Shown piece by piece: positions 1-12,298 of a stretch of DNA of 64,000 nt (its first letter is position 1; each line of letters begins with the position of its first letter). A model generated the notes under the pieces. It saw only the letters and a list, made by a program, of their open reading frames with translations, did no database searches and was not told the origin of the DNA. Made by a program: the position numbers and the translations under genes. The DNA is from Amblyomma americanum (Eukaryota; Arthropoda; Arachnida; Ixodida; Ixodidae): assembly GCF_052857255.1 (NCBI RefSeq), contig NC_135505.1, positions 40,819,864 to 40,883,863 of the forward strand, given 5' to 3'.

Positions 1-1333
1 GCATCATTCATTATTTAGGGTGATCACCGCATCTTCTCGTTAAATAGGATTTTTAAGTTTAGCTGCTTTAGTGTTTTAAGAGAGATTTTATATTCAAATT
101 AACTTCAGAACCTCCTCATGGCTGAGGAGAGTGCTGAGCTTACTCATAGCTGCCAGACACCTCGCATGAACTGTGGTTGAGGCTACCTGGCTTCGTCGGT
201 CATAAACAACTCCTGTTAGAACATGTTTTAGGCACTATACATCATTTTAAGTCATTCCATCATATATTTAGCACCCTCTTCAGGCTCTATAATCATGCAT
301 ATACACACTACTCTTAGGCCCTATACAAGTAATTTTAAATGCTATCACCTGTACACATTTTAGCCCGAGTCGACCAAAAACCTCAAGTTTGGCGCTCTTT
401 GGCCTTAGTTTCCTTGCGGCATAAAAACCCAGCATCGTCATTAGTTTTACTTAGGGCAGGCGCCTCCTAAGTGTTAACCACACCTAGGGGTCACTCCTAC
501 ACATGTTTCGCCGTTTTATATATACAACAGCTTTAAAACTGCGCCCTTTCCTCAGCCATTTTCTTTTACTCTCTATTATACTTTTGTTCTCGAACGAAGG
601 ATATCCTAGGCGTAATGTGAAAGAACAAAGAACTTCAAACCGTTTTTTTAATGCATTCCTGTGAGCCCGAGCTCAAGCTTTGCTCAATCGGTAACAAGAA
701 AACATCGCATCTTGCTTACGTCCACATCGTTATTGTATTGCAGTTGGCCTGCTGTGCTATACCACGCTATGTTCAAACTAACAGGTGCCTGCTTCGCAAA
801 ATAAACACCTTCTGTCTTGTGAACAGGACGATGCGACGTAAAAATATGTAATTCACGAAACTTGCGGGCTACCTAAGATTTTCACTTCATTTATGGATGG
901 CGCACGCGAGCCAGAGACGAGACCGCTTAAATTTCGACAATATCATTTATTGACGTTATGTGGGCTCTTATTAATATTATTTATTAGACATATGTGCCAG
1001 TTCTGACAATATCTCTAAGCGTTGAATCAAGTCAATTATGTCAGCGCGTGTAAGAAAGCGACGTCGGGAAGCCTAAAGACACCACTGGAATATGAACCTC
1101 ATGAAACTAGGAGTTCACGGCGTTCCGTAGATTTTCTTGCAGAATTACGGACGTTTAATGCTTTGCAAGTGGTGAGATTGAAAGGAAAGTTTTTGTGGAG
1201 AACAACTGCTAGATTTCTTGCGCAACCACTTAGGAGGTATTTGATCTCTACGTATTGGTTAGCATTGGTTGACATTGATCAACATAGAAACACAAATTGC
1301 TTTTTTTATTTTCGGTTTGGTTTGTTTAAGTGC
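1..1333. other. AT-rich stretch, nothing recognised
   Basis: No transposon protein, LTR, SINE or tRNA signal was seen on either strand. The short reading frames here have no recognisable motifs. Confidence 0.5.
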
Positions 1334-1412
1334 ATTGGGGTTTAACGTCCCAGAGCGACTCAGGCTAAGAGGAACGCCGTAGTGAAGGGTTCGAAAAATT
1401 TCGACCACCTTT
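1334..1412 (-). repeat. Truncated Ruka-type SINE (3' part)
   Basis: The block GGGGTTTAACGTCCC, then an AGCGACT-like stretch, CGCCGTAGTGAAGGG and TTCGACCACCT is the reverse complement of the 3' body of the tick SINE that is complete at 27016-27240. The tRNA-like head is absent, so this copy is truncated on its 5' side. Confidence 0.7.
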
Positions 1413-1767
1413 TTTTCTTCGTCATACACACTAATTTTTAATGGCTGGTGGTTTGCTGCATGTCCTTCGAACGCAAAATAAGTAGAACACGTCGTCCTTG
1501 AGGTCTTGACAGGGTTAAGGGTATCGTTTGCATTCTCTAGTATTACTGCGGAAGGGCTACAATTTTAATTGTAAATTTGGGATCAAAAAATCAATCAACT
1601 GCGAAATTTTGCCGAAGGAGGCATGGAGGCATGCATGACTTTATAGAATTCTTGAGGGAGGGCTTTCATTTTTACATAAGTGTTAAAGTAGAAATAGTTT
1701 TGGTCGCCCAATAGTTGCAGTAAGTTTTTAAGGCAGTCGGTCCATATGAACGCGACCTCATCAGACG
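1413..1767. other. Short unannotated gap
   Basis: Lies between two SINE copies. Nothing recognised. Confidence 0.4.
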
Positions 1768-1993
1768 CCACCGCTGCGGATCAGTACTTATGGCGTTCCG
1801 CTGTTGACCCAAAACAAGTGGGCTTGATCGCGACCGCGGGGGTCGAATTTCAATGGAGACCAAATCCTAGAAGCTCGTGTACTGCGCGATATCAGTGCAC
1901 GTTAAAATAACCCCAGCGGTCGAAATTTCAAGGGCCCTTCACTACGGCGGTACTCATACCTTCAGTCGCTTTGGCATGTTAAACCCCCATATA
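1768..1993 (+). repeat. Diverged Ruka-type SINE, near full length
   Basis: A tRNA-derived head (CCGCTGCGG start, box-B-like GGGCTTGATCGCGACC) is followed by the conserved body GTGTACTGCGCGATATCAGTG, CACGTTAAAATAACCCCAG and CCCTTCACTACGGCG, ending at ATGTTAAACCCCC. It has many substitutions compared with the copies at 21363 and 61441, so it is old. Non-autonomous: it encodes no protein and would depend on a LINE for movement (family knowledge). Confidence 0.8.
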
Positions 1994-4900
1994 CTTGATA
2001 AAAGGTCCTCGCTCACTAGATAAAGGAAAGCACAGAAGAAAGACAGTGGCCGTGCAGCATTAAATAACTTTACAGAAGCAAGGCAACGATGATTATACTG
2101 GCTTTTATAAAATTGCAAGCGCACATACCTAAGTCTTTGATGAAAAAATAACCCATAACAAAGCGAATTTCCGTAGCCATTCCTTAAAGCATATTTGAAT
2201 GAGCAGCTCACAGCCCATTTATGCAGATCAAATAATAATAGCAAAATATTATGCGACCAGAGCGAAAGGTCGCAAACAAAATTCCTGCAATTGCAATTCA
2301 GGTGACGCCTCAAGCAAAGAATAGAAAACTTGATATGAAACTCTAAAATACAAACGTTTTCGGAACAGCGATCACTGATATAAAATTTGGAATCACACTT
2401 TTTATAAAAATATACCCAGCTTAATCTCTTTGGCATGAATTGAAGGCTATAAGATAAGTATTGATTCAAATAGAGGCCCTTAGCATCTGGATAAAAGAAA
2501 AATGTGGGAAAAAGAGTTTCCTTTAGTGTGTGCAAGCAAAATAGTGAGATAAGTGGGAAGTGCCCAGAGAGAGTATTAACATTTTATTAGCCTCTAAGAA
2601 TTTAAGCAATTGTTGGAAGAACATCAAACTTAATTGGAAACTTCTGAAATGACTAGTAAATTGTACCAGGTGTTATAGAGAATAGTTTAAGTAATTTTGA
2701 AAAACAGGCTTTTTGCGGTAAAATATGGTTTTTTCAGCATAGTATCACAAGCGTTGGCGGACACCAGAAAACTGGAGAGTCGTTTAAAGTAGTAAGTTGG
2801 TTAACTATTTTTTAATAATTAACGATTTATCCTCTGAGTTTGGCACCCACTTGCAAATAGAGATTTGTAGCCGGCCGTTAGTAATAGCAATATCAGTGTT
2901 TAGAATTTTAGAAATGCGATTATTTTCGGTGCTCCGGCTCGAAACAATTTCGCTACATTGTGCCGAAATACATGCTCTTTCAAGAGCATCCAGGCAAAGC
3001 AACCCCTCCAGAGCACGTAACAAGTCAAACAAGCCAAGTTTTGTCGAGCCGCAGCGCTGAGGCTAATCACGTTTTCTAAATTCTAAAAACTGATATGGCT
3101 ATTACTAACGACAGGCTACAGATCTCTAATTGCAAATATGTGCCTACGTGTACCTGTTACAAAGTTAATTATTAAAATATTTAACCAGCTTACTACTTAA
3201 GTTGATTCTCCGGCTTTCTAGTGCCTACCAACACTGGTACTGCATTGCTGAAAAAGCTCTATATTTACCCCAAAAACCTACTTTTGAAACTTACTTAGTC
3301 TTCCCTGTAACATCTAGTATGTTGACATTGCATCTCACACCTTTTTTTCTTAAGGGGGGGGGGTGGCTAACACGCACAACATATGATGATTTGTTACGCC
3401 TGTTGCGCCCCAAACTATGGTATAATAACAAAGATCAGAAAATATCAGTTGTAAAGAATTATTTTCAATCTTACAGAGGGAATGTGCTTAAACTCACTCT
3501 GCAACTATAGGGAGAGCTGGGGTACCCTTGAACAATTGTATTCTATTCGGGTAACGAGCTCCATAGCTTGGTTATTTTGACTTCCATAGCTCGTAATATT
3601 TTTATGCCTTAAGGCGGTACATAGTATTAGACTTTACCGGAAGATAATTTTCTTTTGCCCATGCTCATGGATTGCGTTGAACAGGTACACTTTGTATGTT
3701 TGACATTTGCTTCTCAAAAAGTTGGGATGGAAAAAGATGCGTATTCAGCATTTCACACACCATGAGGCCTAATTGTGGGAAGATGTTTATGTAAATGAAC
3801 AGAGTAACGACCCAACTATGCTTGCCGGGTGTACTCCTGATTTAATAGAGAGAAAAGAAGCTCACGTGTTTGAAAGTACTGAGTTGTGTGGGAGAAGTAA
3901 CTTCTAAAAAATATGGTGTTTTGCCCTCCTAATTACTTTAAAACAAAAAAGGCATGACTGACAAAATTTAAGGCCTAAATAATGCCAGTGTAAATACCCA
4001 TAGTTAGTTTATATTCTGTCAGTCGGTTGTCACAAATTCATGGAGTTACAGCCGTTTCTGAAAACTAATGCATCATAAAGCCATGCTGAAAATCAAGGAA
4101 CATGCTGCTGTTTTCAAATATGTAGTCATTGTAATATGTATTATCTTCTCAACGCCCGCAAAAGTACTCAAAAAAAGAAATGAGTGAAGTGAATAATTTT
4201 TGACTACGCTTAAATATTAACATCAGGCAGACAATCGATATTTCTTTAGCGATAATTTCAAAGAATGAACAGAAGTTATACATCAAAGTAACAGAAGTAG
4301 AAGTGTGTCAGGAACGTCCATAATAGGAAACACATCTACGTATCATTCGAGTCCTGCGACTTTCCGTTCTTCATAATATTTATGCAGGCAAAAACTTGAT
4401 CTAGATAAGTTTAGGAGTTAACGAGGAATTGCTTCCTATCGCTTCCTTGTGCATACTAAGCCCCCTAATGATCTACTGCTATTTCTGTTCATTGCATTTA
4501 TTCTGCTAAATAAACGAGAAGGTGAAAGCATCTATCGATGAACCCCCGTGCCGTAGTTTTTACTCATGCACAAAGATTCCAAAGTTGATGCGTCAAAGGC
4601 GCGATGCAACGACATTAATTTCCACAAAACCTATATCTGCAAATTTCAAGTCCTCATCTCGAAAGGTGCCGGTAAAATCAAGGGCAAAAGACACGTTTTT
4701 ATGCTTCGTCACATTCAGTAGCTTCTAGAGTTAACCAGAGGTATCGCGCTTTATTGGTTTCTTTAGTGTTACCAAGCGAAAGTGAAAACGATATATTTCT
4801 TCAAGCACATTAATATACGCTTAAAAGAGCCCAATAAATGTCACAGCAAAAAGGCCTCCAGTTTTTTCATTACTTCAAGGGCTTAAAAGCGCCGCAAAAC

Positions 4901-5085
4901 GCCTCCTAAGGCATAGGAGGGGTAATCTGCTTGGCGCGTACTTTTATATGATCTATGCTTAAAGGAACACTCCGGCAAATTCATGTCGACCTGAATATAT
5001 ATTGACTCCTTGAGGGCTTTTAATGTAGCGTGAAGGCGTGTACCAAGCACAGTGAATATATTCACAGAGGGAAAACACACAGCTC
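1994..5085. other. AT-rich stretch without recognised genes
   Basis: Only short simple tracts stand out, for example ten consecutive G at 3354-3363. The minus-strand frame at 1954-2535 is discussed under rejected items. Confidence 0.45.
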
Positions 5086-5194
5086 ATAGTAGCCAAACAA
5101 CCGGGAAAGCTCGGCTCAGCACCACCCACGCACTTCGTTCTCTTCGCGTTCCACGCATGAGCGGTGCATGTGGTTCACGTCTGCGGCCGTAACA
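5086..5194 (-). repeat. LTR fragment of a Gypsy element (start of 3' LTR)
   Basis: Read on the minus strand the LTR opens with TGTTACGGCCGCAGACGTGA at 5194. A closely similar LTR start (TGTTACAGCCGTAGACG) lies at 24511, and both share GCTCGRCTCARCACCACC further in. It sits just downstream of the integrase C-terminal remnant at 5286-5603 on the same strand, as a 3' LTR should. The outer (left) edge near 5086 is not well defined. Confidence 0.6.
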
Positions 5195-5285
5195 TAACTC
5201 CCGGTGGCAAAAGCACCGTCCCGGTGCTAATTGGAGAATTTAGCAGGCGCGTGGGAGGGGTTTGAGATGTACGACATGAACGGCG

Positions 5286-5603
5286 TCAGTCGTCGGTCGA
5301 AAAATCGAGGATATTAATCTCGCAGGCCGCGTCCGTCAACTGACGGAGCACTTGATAAACGCCGCTGTACTGACGAAGAAGATTCTCAGAGAGACCGGCA
5401 CCGGGAGAAGGGGTCTCAAAGAAGAAGAATGAGCCCTGTAAGTAGTGTACTGGGCGATGCCGGCGGTCGTAAACGAATTTCTGGGAGGTCTGGGTGGCAC
5501 CCTCCTCGACACAGGCGATTTGGCGGTCTATAGTTGTTTGGGAGAGGGCATCACGTGCATACACCGTGGTTGAGTGAGTAAAAGTCGACTGTAATGTACC
5601 CAC
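5286..5603 (-). pseudogene. Gypsy integrase C-terminal remnant
   Basis: A 105-codon open stretch encodes the C-terminal end of a Ty3/Gypsy integrase. Visible are a DRRHRPV-type segment and a Gly/Pro loop before LSENLLRQYSGVYQVLRQLT, which matches the GPY/F-type module (LLRxYxGPYxVLRxLT). In an active element this C-terminal part would help integrase bind DNA and choose targets. No RT, RNase H or catalytic core remains upstream, so this is a 5'-truncated 3' end of a minus-strand element whose LTR start follows at 5194. It abuts a Penelope-like remnant on its right. The first methionine is probably not a real start. The assignment is firm as to family and weak as to clade. Confidence 0.75.
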
Positions 5604-6660
5604 AATGCTATTTGCTAGTGCTTGTTTTTACACAACGACAGAGTAACACTTAGGCACAGGACAGACGCTAGTCTTCAACTGCCGTTTATTAAACAAAGAC
5701 ATGGCTTATAAATTTCTAAGGATGTAGAAAATCACACAGGCACCGTAGTAGTGCCATGCTGCAGAAACAATATCTCTTTTTTTTGCAGAGATAGACAGAA
5801 GGACTGCGGACAGAATTACTTCCTTCGATAACAATACATAAGGCTTCAAAGATTTCTCGCTCTGATTGTGAATTGATCTTGGACAGCACGCACGTTTCCT
5901 GGCAGATAGGAGTGCAAGGTACAGGGTCAGGGTCATCAGGATATCTTTCGATAAAATACCATCTGCAGCATTAAACGATATTCCCTCCAGGCGATAAGGA
6001 TCTCGCTGACAAGTGGTGCTCTCTAAGGCGATCGTTTAGGCACCGACCAGACTACGCAGTTCGGTACACGACACCAACTTTTCAAGGAAGGAACTGCGTT
6101 TTTTGGTTCGTAGAGCAAATTGGCTGCCTTGCCGCGCCGTTCACGAGTGGGCACAGGCGCACAAGCTTTTTCGGGGCAGTGAATACAAGATCGACGAGAG
6201 ACTTTTTGCCATCTCTTTTAGGCGGTATGACGCATTGTGCACATATGCCATGGCCACAAGTCGAGTTCATCGGTGTGAATCTTCGCGGTTTTGTCCCTGC
6301 CCCGTTCTCAGTTCTTTCAGCAGCTTTTCTGCCACAGATGATATGGTTTCCTCAGGAATCCCGGCATCCTCTAGGCAAAGGTTTTGCAAAACCACGCTTT
6401 CGGTTATTCAGTGCTGGCAAGACTTGTTGAGGGCAGCACCGAGGGCATTCTAGGCAATGCTTCTCTTTACCAGCTTGTAATGCGCTGAATGATAGTTGAG
6501 GATTTCTTGTTTTTGTTCCCGGCTGATAAAAACAGCAATCGCGTGTCCTTTCGAACTTTGAGTATGTGTCGAGGAACTGCGGTCTATCATCGCTTGGTTT
6601 TTCTATTTTGAAGGTTACACCCCGGCTACAGTAATAAAACATATCAAGTACAATTCCCAC
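5604..6660 (-). pseudogene. Penelope-like element (PLE 1): RT end, linker, GIY-YIG endonuclease
   Basis: Pieces in several minus-strand frames line up in PLE order. The last part of the reverse transcriptase carries DRPQFLDTYSKFERTRDCCF (about 6590-6540). An AHYKLVKRSIA segment lies near 6475-6440, and the pre-endonuclease linker VFTAPKKLVRLCPLVNG near 6190-6135. Worn GIY-YIG endonuclease sequence follows (GVVYR near 6070, SEREIFEAL near 5850). Many stops and shifts separate them. An AATAAA on the minus strand at 5685-5690 could end the 3' region. PLEs encode an RT and a GIY-YIG nuclease and replicate by target-primed reverse transcription (family knowledge). This copy lacks the RT catalytic half and is dead. 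The family call is firm, exact ends are uncertain. Confidence 0.75.
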
Positions 6661-7136
6661 CGTATGCTCTCTCTTTTTTCAGACATTGTGAGTTTCGTGA
6701 CTACAAGGTAGTCTTAAACATATCTGAAAATTCGGTTTAATTTGACACTGTTTATCTGCGCTACAATACGCTGTTACAACAAGCTAAAAAATGTCCCTAA
6801 GGGCTGGGGCGACACAAGAGCAAATGCATATACCGTCCTTTTAGACATATTCTCCACCTTCATGTTTAACCACAGTCGTAGAAAGGCAAAACTATACCAG
6901 TTTTAAAAACCTATCGATTGACATGCCAATATGATTCTGAAAGGAAAAAGGATTCCCACTTTCCATACAGTTGCACAAGGCACTCATGATTTCCTCCTGT
7001 TGTATTGAGTAAAAAAGTTCTACAAACTCTTTAAAAAGGCAAAGTTGAACTGCGACGATTCCTCGGGCTTCTTAAAATAACCCACAACCTCATTACAGTT
7101 GCGAACTCGAAAGGATCCTCGACTTTCAAAAGACTT
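6661..7136. other. Unannotated flank of element A
   Basis: AT-rich. Could include the worn N-terminal part of PLE 1, but no motif was recognised. It ends with AATTT (7137-7141), the left copy of element A's target-site duplication. Confidence 0.45.
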
Positions 7137-7142
7137 AATTTA

Positions 7143-7728
7143 TGGGGTCACTCTGCGTCCAGCCGCCCGGGAAGGCGAGCTTCCGTGCAAGCTACACGCA
7201 CGCGTTATTCGAGTACGCAACACGTTTCCCCAACCCGCGGCGCAGAGTCGCAGCCACGGCAGGTTCGGATGAAATAGGCAACGGCAGGGCACGCTAGGAA
7301 ATAGTTTATTATCCTAACGCGAGGTAAAGCACACTGCGGAAGAATGTTCTATCCGTAAAATAGATGTTGATCAGCTCACCAGGTCGTTGACGTCGTCTAC
7401 GTTGGTGTTCGGGGGCCGGCGGGCAGCGGAAGGGGTCCGTGGGGCCGTTAGGTAAGGTCCGGCAGCGAGTCTCCTCCCGCCGCGCGATCCCCCCTTTTAT
7501 CCCTTCGGGCATTGCCTCCCCGGCAGCAAATCGTTACCGTCAAGCTTAGGCGTGCTACCCTCTCCGCAGAAGGCAGCGCGCTGCCGTGACGTCACGTCAG
7601 TGCTGGGGCAGAAATGAGCAGAGTCGCAGGGGTGCCTTCTCTCTACATTCCTGGTGGCCAGCGCGCCCGTGTAAGTCACGGTTGCCGCTGGCGCGGGGGA
7701 CGAGGAGGGGATACCAGTGTATCCCACA
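7143..7728 (-). repeat. 3' LTR of element A
   Basis: On the minus strand it starts TGTGGGATACACTGG and ends GACCCCA. It matches 13665-14242 plus 21309-21319 over its length. A GATAAAAG TATA-like box lies near 7494-7501 and an AATAAA at 7305-7310 (both minus strand), giving plausible U3-R order. Confidence 0.93.
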
Positions 7729-7741
7729 TCCTCCCCTCCTT
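7729..7741 (-). promoter_or_regulatory. Polypurine tract of element A
   Basis: The minus strand reads AAGGAGGGGAGGA immediately before the 3' LTR start. This is the expected place and composition for the plus-strand DNA primer. Confidence 0.8.
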
Positions 7742-8596
7742 AAGAAGCCTCCCGAACACAGAAGCAGGGGCAACATTACTTGAACTTCTCCGCCATCCTG
7801 GGATCGAGGTTCGAAGTTCTTCGGCTCCCGCGGGTGCATCGGTTGACGGCCGCGCCACGCCCCCGCGGATTAGCTGCTTCGGTCCGACGGGTTGGCCTCC
7901 CGCACGATGACGCTTGGCATCTTGCTCCCTGTCACGGTCTTCCGAGTGCGCGCGGCTGCGCCGTTCCGGTTAATTCGGTCGACCGCCCCCTTGGCGACGG
8001 CTGCGATGGCTTGGAGGCCAGGCCCATGGCTGCGCCCCTGAGGTACTGGGTCAGGTGGCTTCAGGGGCCAGGGCTGTGGTGCTTTATGGTTGAGGCCGCG
8101 GTTGGGCTGCCCTGGCATAACTGGTCAGCAGGCGAGGGCCCAGGGTTGCGGTGGTAATGGGGCCCCGCAGGCGGTAGCGCACAGTAGGCGGGTGAGCAGC
8201 TCCGATGCGATGTGGCAGGTAGCCGGGGTGGCCAGGGTGGCGACTGCAGGTCGCGGGCGGGGCGTAGCGTCGGGCCTTGGCGCGGCGCGTTGCCGAAGCT
8301 GGATGGTGGCTGGTAGTTGGAAGTGGAACGGTGTCGTTCTGATGTGGCCTGCTTCTTTTCCATCTGCGCTGGAAAAGGTCAACACAGATGTTGACCTTTC
8401 CGTCCCTTTCGCGCTGTTATTTTCCACCCAAAATAAACGCATACCAACTCGCCCAACTTTCCATTCTACTACAGATGTAGCCAGCTCCCGCAGCGCGTGC
8501 TGCGTGGCTGTTCGACCCTCACGAGAGTCATGAGGGTTAACGCAAGTCAGTCTTGCGTGCCATTGATCGGCATGAGCGGCCCGTATGTTCATGCTT
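7742..8596 (-). other. Element A 3' untranslated region
   Basis: About 850 bases between the integrase stop and the polypurine tract. It is GC-rich, with overlapping open frames on both strands that show no motif. I read it as a long 3' UTR. An extra ORF (env-like) was looked for and not supported. Confidence 0.55.
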
Positions 8597-8962
8597 CTAA
8601 CGAGACTGCCTGCCGGCTCGCGCCCTCGCTCTAGGCTGCGCAGGCAGATTCTGTTTCTGCTTAGGGCGCAAGTTATAGCGAGACGCGGGGTTCGCCGGCT
8701 GATCGCAGCGCTCGTTATCCGACTGCGGCGCGGGTCGAGCTGTGTCCTCTCCCCACTCATCTCGCTGCACGTAGCGTTTCAGGTCGCATACGTGCACCGG
8801 TCCACCTGTCGGTTTCGACCGAAAGTCCTCGAGCCTGTAAACGAGCGAGGAAAGTTTCTCTCGCACGTGGAACGGCCCGATCCATTTCGGCGCCAACGAG
8901 GCCGCAAACTGTTTGCTAGCGTCGCTGAGAACGTGCTGGCGTCGAAGCAATAGATCGCCCAC
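8597..8962 (-). pseudogene. Element A integrase C-terminal domain
   Basis: The frame carries GDLLLRRQHVLSDASKQ, then APKWIGPFHVREKLSSLVYRL, a GPF/Y-type module that follows the catalytic core in Gypsy integrases. It ends in a basic tail with RYNLRPKQK before a stop at 8597. It is in a different frame from the core (8779-9390), so a frameshift falls near 8960, where the core frame continues into nonsense after the SHRDVTTKW segment. The domain would bind DNA in an active element. The start is a frame boundary, not an initiation codon. Confidence 0.8.
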
Positions 8963-9441
8963 TTCGTAGTGACATCCCGGTGCGAGCGGTCGTACTGTGC
9001 TTTCTGCTGCGCCCTAGCAGTGCCCAGGTTGCGGCGAACCTTGCGTAAGGCCTCCGTCTTCTTAGCGCGCAGCTGCGTCGCGTACTCAGCTCGTGCTGAC
9101 GAAGCGACTGGCGTCTTCCTGCTGTCCGATAGAATCCGGTTCATCGGATTTAGCAGCTCTCTACCCAGATTGAGAGAAGACGGCGCATACCCAGTCGAGC
9201 GGTTAACGGTCGAACGCAAAGCAAACGCGATCTCCGGCAGATAGGAGTCCCAATCTTTGTGCTTCTCAGAGTACGCGACAAGCAAGTGCTTAACATTGCG
9301 ATTGACTCGTTCCGTGGGGTTCGACTGAGCATAGTAGGTGGTCGTTTTCTTGTGCTTAATGCCGAGTGCAGCGCACGAATCAACGAACACCTTCGCAGTG
9401 AAGTAGGACGCGTTGTCCGTTACCAGCTGCTCTGGAAACCG
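8779..9441 (-). pseudogene. Element A integrase catalytic core, second half
   Basis: Continues integrase from the neighbouring frame. A VTDNASYF segment just before the methionine at 9390 carries the second catalytic Asp, and NPTERVNRN carries the Glu of the D,D-35-E triad. LPEIAFALRSTVNRSTGYAP is the usual segment downstream of the core. A single missing base at about 9441-9445 separates it from the upstream pol frame, which reaches a stop at 9420 right after FGFQSSW. The catalytic residues themselves are intact, so the break is recent relative to the element. Confidence 0.85.
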
Positions 9442-11468
9442 AACCTGGTGAATACGTCCATCAGCTTCTCCATGATCACTCGTGCCGTTAGCTTCCTAAG
9501 GGGGAAAAGTTCAGCCCACTTGCTGAAGTGATCCGTGACCACCAGCAAGAACTTGTTCCTACTCGGTGTCATAGGATACGGTCCCATGATGTCACACGCC
9601 GCGATTTGCCAGGGAGTCTGGCTGTTAATCGGGTGCATGAGGCCGGGTGGTCGTACGCCTCGGGGCTTCACACTTTGGTACACATGGCACGAGCGGACGT
9701 AGCGTATTACGTCCGTTTTCAGGCCAAGCCAGGTAGCAAAGCGACACAACTTAGTGTAAGTCTTGGGGCCGCTTGCATGCCCAGCGATGCACGAGTCGTG
9801 AAAGTAGCGTAACAGTGCTGCTCTCATTACTCGCGGTATCACCACCTTGAACGCCTCGTTTGTGTCGTTCTCGGAGGGGATATACCTAAGCAGGACGCCG
9901 TCGGAATCCAGCAGATACGAATACATCGCGCTGACAGCACTACCAGCTGTTTCCGAGCGCTCCGCACCGACAGCAAAACCAGCTGTCTCCGTGTGCGCGG
10001 CGGCCCTGCCGCCCGGCTCCCGGAGCCCGTCGAACACCTTTCGACAAAACGGATCCTTCTGCTGAGCTTCGATCAGCTCCTTTCTGCTGAACACGATCCC
10101 CACTGACCTCGCGTAGTCCACGTGGTTCACGCTCTCGCCCTGGATCAACGGTTGGTCCGCGTTCCTTACATGGGCTACGGCTCGGGTCAGTCCCTCGCTC
10201 TCTCCAGCTGTCGGGCGGTCGGTCGCGTGACCTTCCTCGCACTGGACAGGCGCTCGCGAGAGTGCATCAGCCACAGCGTTGTTTTTCCCTTTGCGGTAGC
10301 GCACGGTGAAGTCGTAACGCTGCAGCAACAGGGACCAACGCGCTAGGCGGCCGCTCGGCTCGCTGAGTCGTCTCAGCCAGGTGAGCGCCATGGGATCCGT
10401 CTCGATCACAAAGGCCACCCCATTGACGTAGTAGTCGAACTTACGCAGAGCAAAAACTATCGCGAGACATTCCTTCTCTGTCACCGAGTAGTTTCTCTCT
10501 GCCGGCGTCAACGAACGGCTCGCGAAAGCTACCGGACGGAGAACGCCTTCATGCTCCTGAAACAACACTGCTCCTAAGCCCAGGTCGCTTGCGTCGGTTT
10601 GAATCACAAACTGCCTGTTTAGGTCGGGTAGCTGCAACTCAGCCGTGTCAGCGAGCACTTTGGTGAGGTTGCGCAGTGCATCCTGTTGCTCGTGACCCCA
10701 ACTCCAGCGCTCGCCTTTCTTCAAAAGCTTTGTCAAAGGCGCCTGCAGCGCTGCGCAGTCTGGGATGAACTGGCGATAAAAGTTCGCCATTCCCAGGAAG
10801 CACCTGAGACCGGCTATATCTGTGGGCGACGGAAACTTAAGCAAAGCCTCAAGCTTATCGTCGCACGGCAGAATGCGGCCTCTGTCGATCGTGAACCCCA
10901 ACAGTGTTATTCGGGTCGCGGCGATTTGTGCCTTCTTCGGGTTCAAAGTGATTCCCGCGGACCTCAGCCTCTCTAGGACGTCCCTGAAGTGGCGCAGGTG
11001 TTCCTCGAACGTTTTCGAGTACACCACGATGTCGTCTAGGTACGCGAGCGCATGTTGCCACTTCGCATCTCCCAGAACACGGTCCATTAGGCGCTGATAA
11101 GTAGCGGGTGCTCCTACCAAGCCAAAAGACATTCTCTTGAACTGGAAAAGGCCTCTGTGACAAGTGAAAGCAGTTTTCTCCTTGTCCCGCGCATTCATTT
11201 CAACCTGAAAGTATCCGCGGCTAGCATCGAGCGTTGTGAAGTACTTCGCCCCACCTAGGTTGGACACTAGGGAAGAAATGGTTGGTAGAGGGTGGGCGTC
11301 TTTCCTCGTAACCTCATTCAGCTTGCGGTAGTCCACGCAAAGTCTATATGTAGCGTCTTTCTTTGGAACCAAGACTACCGGGAAGCCCCAAGGGCTGTTA
11401 GACCTCTTAACAACGCCAGTGTCGATAAGTTCGTCTAAGGCGCTGTCCAGTGCTTTTCTCTTTGCCAA
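9420..11468 (-). pseudogene. Element A pol: reverse transcriptase, RNase H, integrase N-terminal half
   Basis: A 682-codon open stretch. RT: VDYRKLNEVT near residue 46, FQVEMNARDKEKTAF, FGLVGAPATYQRLMD, then catalytic YLDD near residue 142. The connection and RNase H follow, with FVIQTDASDLGLGAVL, VTEKECLAIVFAL, VIETDPMALTWL and NAVADALSR, so the acidic residues are kept. Integrase starts with the HHCC finger (FHDSCIAGH, then SCHVYQ), where the second Cys of CxxC is Tyr. The first catalytic Asp is in AACDIMGPYP. The frame is shared with the protease upstream, interrupted by TAA at 11589-11591, and ends by frameshift at about 9441. Enzyme for copying RNA to DNA and inserting it; dead in this copy. 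Confidence 0.93.
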
Positions 11469-11588
11469 GCTAATTGTTCTAGGATTGCACTTCCAGGGCA
11501 GTGCGTCACCTGTGTCTATTCGGTGCCTGACTAGGGTAGTGAGGCCCGGGCGGTCAGTGAATGTCGCGTTGTACTCGTAGAGGAGCGA

Positions 11589-12298
11589 TTACAAACGTGC
11601 CTTCTCCCTCTCCGTCACGCTGTTCCCTTCCGACAACAAGGGGTGCGCTGACCTTCCCTGCGCAGCAGAGCAGCTTTCTACCGCGGCAACCTTTTCCCTG
11701 CCCTTTCCCTCAGCGGCGATGGTCCGCTCGCCTCCTGGATCTCGGGCTGGCGGGGTGGAGTTGTCACGGTCTCCCCCCGCTCGCGCCGCGTTCGGAGTCT
11801 GAATGGTCTGCGACGCCGCGGGAGCTTTCGTGAAAGGCTTCAAGGCGCCTGACGTGCGCTCCCTGTAGCCTCCGCTGCTGATGTCTATCACAATACCTGT
11901 CTTGGCTAGGAAGTCTCGTCCAAGAATTACAGGAACGGATAACCAGTGAAGATGGACGAGGCGTTGTCGCCGCACGCGTTTTTCCCAGCTAACCACTATT
12001 CTAGCTGCACCGCTTGATTGCGCTGTGCCGCTCGCGAGGCGAAAAGTGGTATCGCACTCTCTCAGCCGGATTTTGTTCTCGCGGAGATGGTTGAACACCT
12101 CGTCACCGAATAAAGAAGAGCTTGCTCCTGTATCTAGTAACGCGGTGAATTTCTTTCGAGCTATCGTTAGCTCAATGAACGGCGCTGACAGGTCAACAGA
12201 ACTTCCTACGCGACATGCCATAGGCGCTAGCAAACCAGGGTTTTTTGTGTACGCCGCACGGGATCGAAGGTCGATCACCGGCGGCTTTGGCCGTTTCC
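11589..12298 (-). pseudogene. Element A protease region of pol
   Basis: The frame begins inside the gag end at the frameshift heptamer and runs to TAA at 11589. The aspartic protease signature FTALLDTGASSSLFG lies near 12155, with VILGRDFLAKTGIVIDI as the second typical strand, so this is a retropepsin-like domain that would cut the Gag-Pol polyprotein. The segment after it is low-complexity, Pro/Ala/Arg-rich. Pol is -1 relative to gag. The methionine at 12278 is probably internal, because the signals favour a Gag-Pol fusion. The terminal TAA is one C-to-T change from a Gln codon and RT continues in the same frame. Confidence 0.88.

Noticed and set aside
1954..2535. 193-codon minus-strand open frame
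   Set aside because: No motif, odd composition (Phe/Leu/Cys-rich from AT-rich DNA), and its C-terminal end lies inside a SINE. Treated as chance.
8125..8760. 211-codon minus-strand frame in element A's 3' region, considered as an env-like ORF
   Set aside because: No signal peptide, membrane segment or Cys pattern. It overlaps the integrase end in another frame and is Arg/Pro-rich, as expected of a GC-rich shadow.
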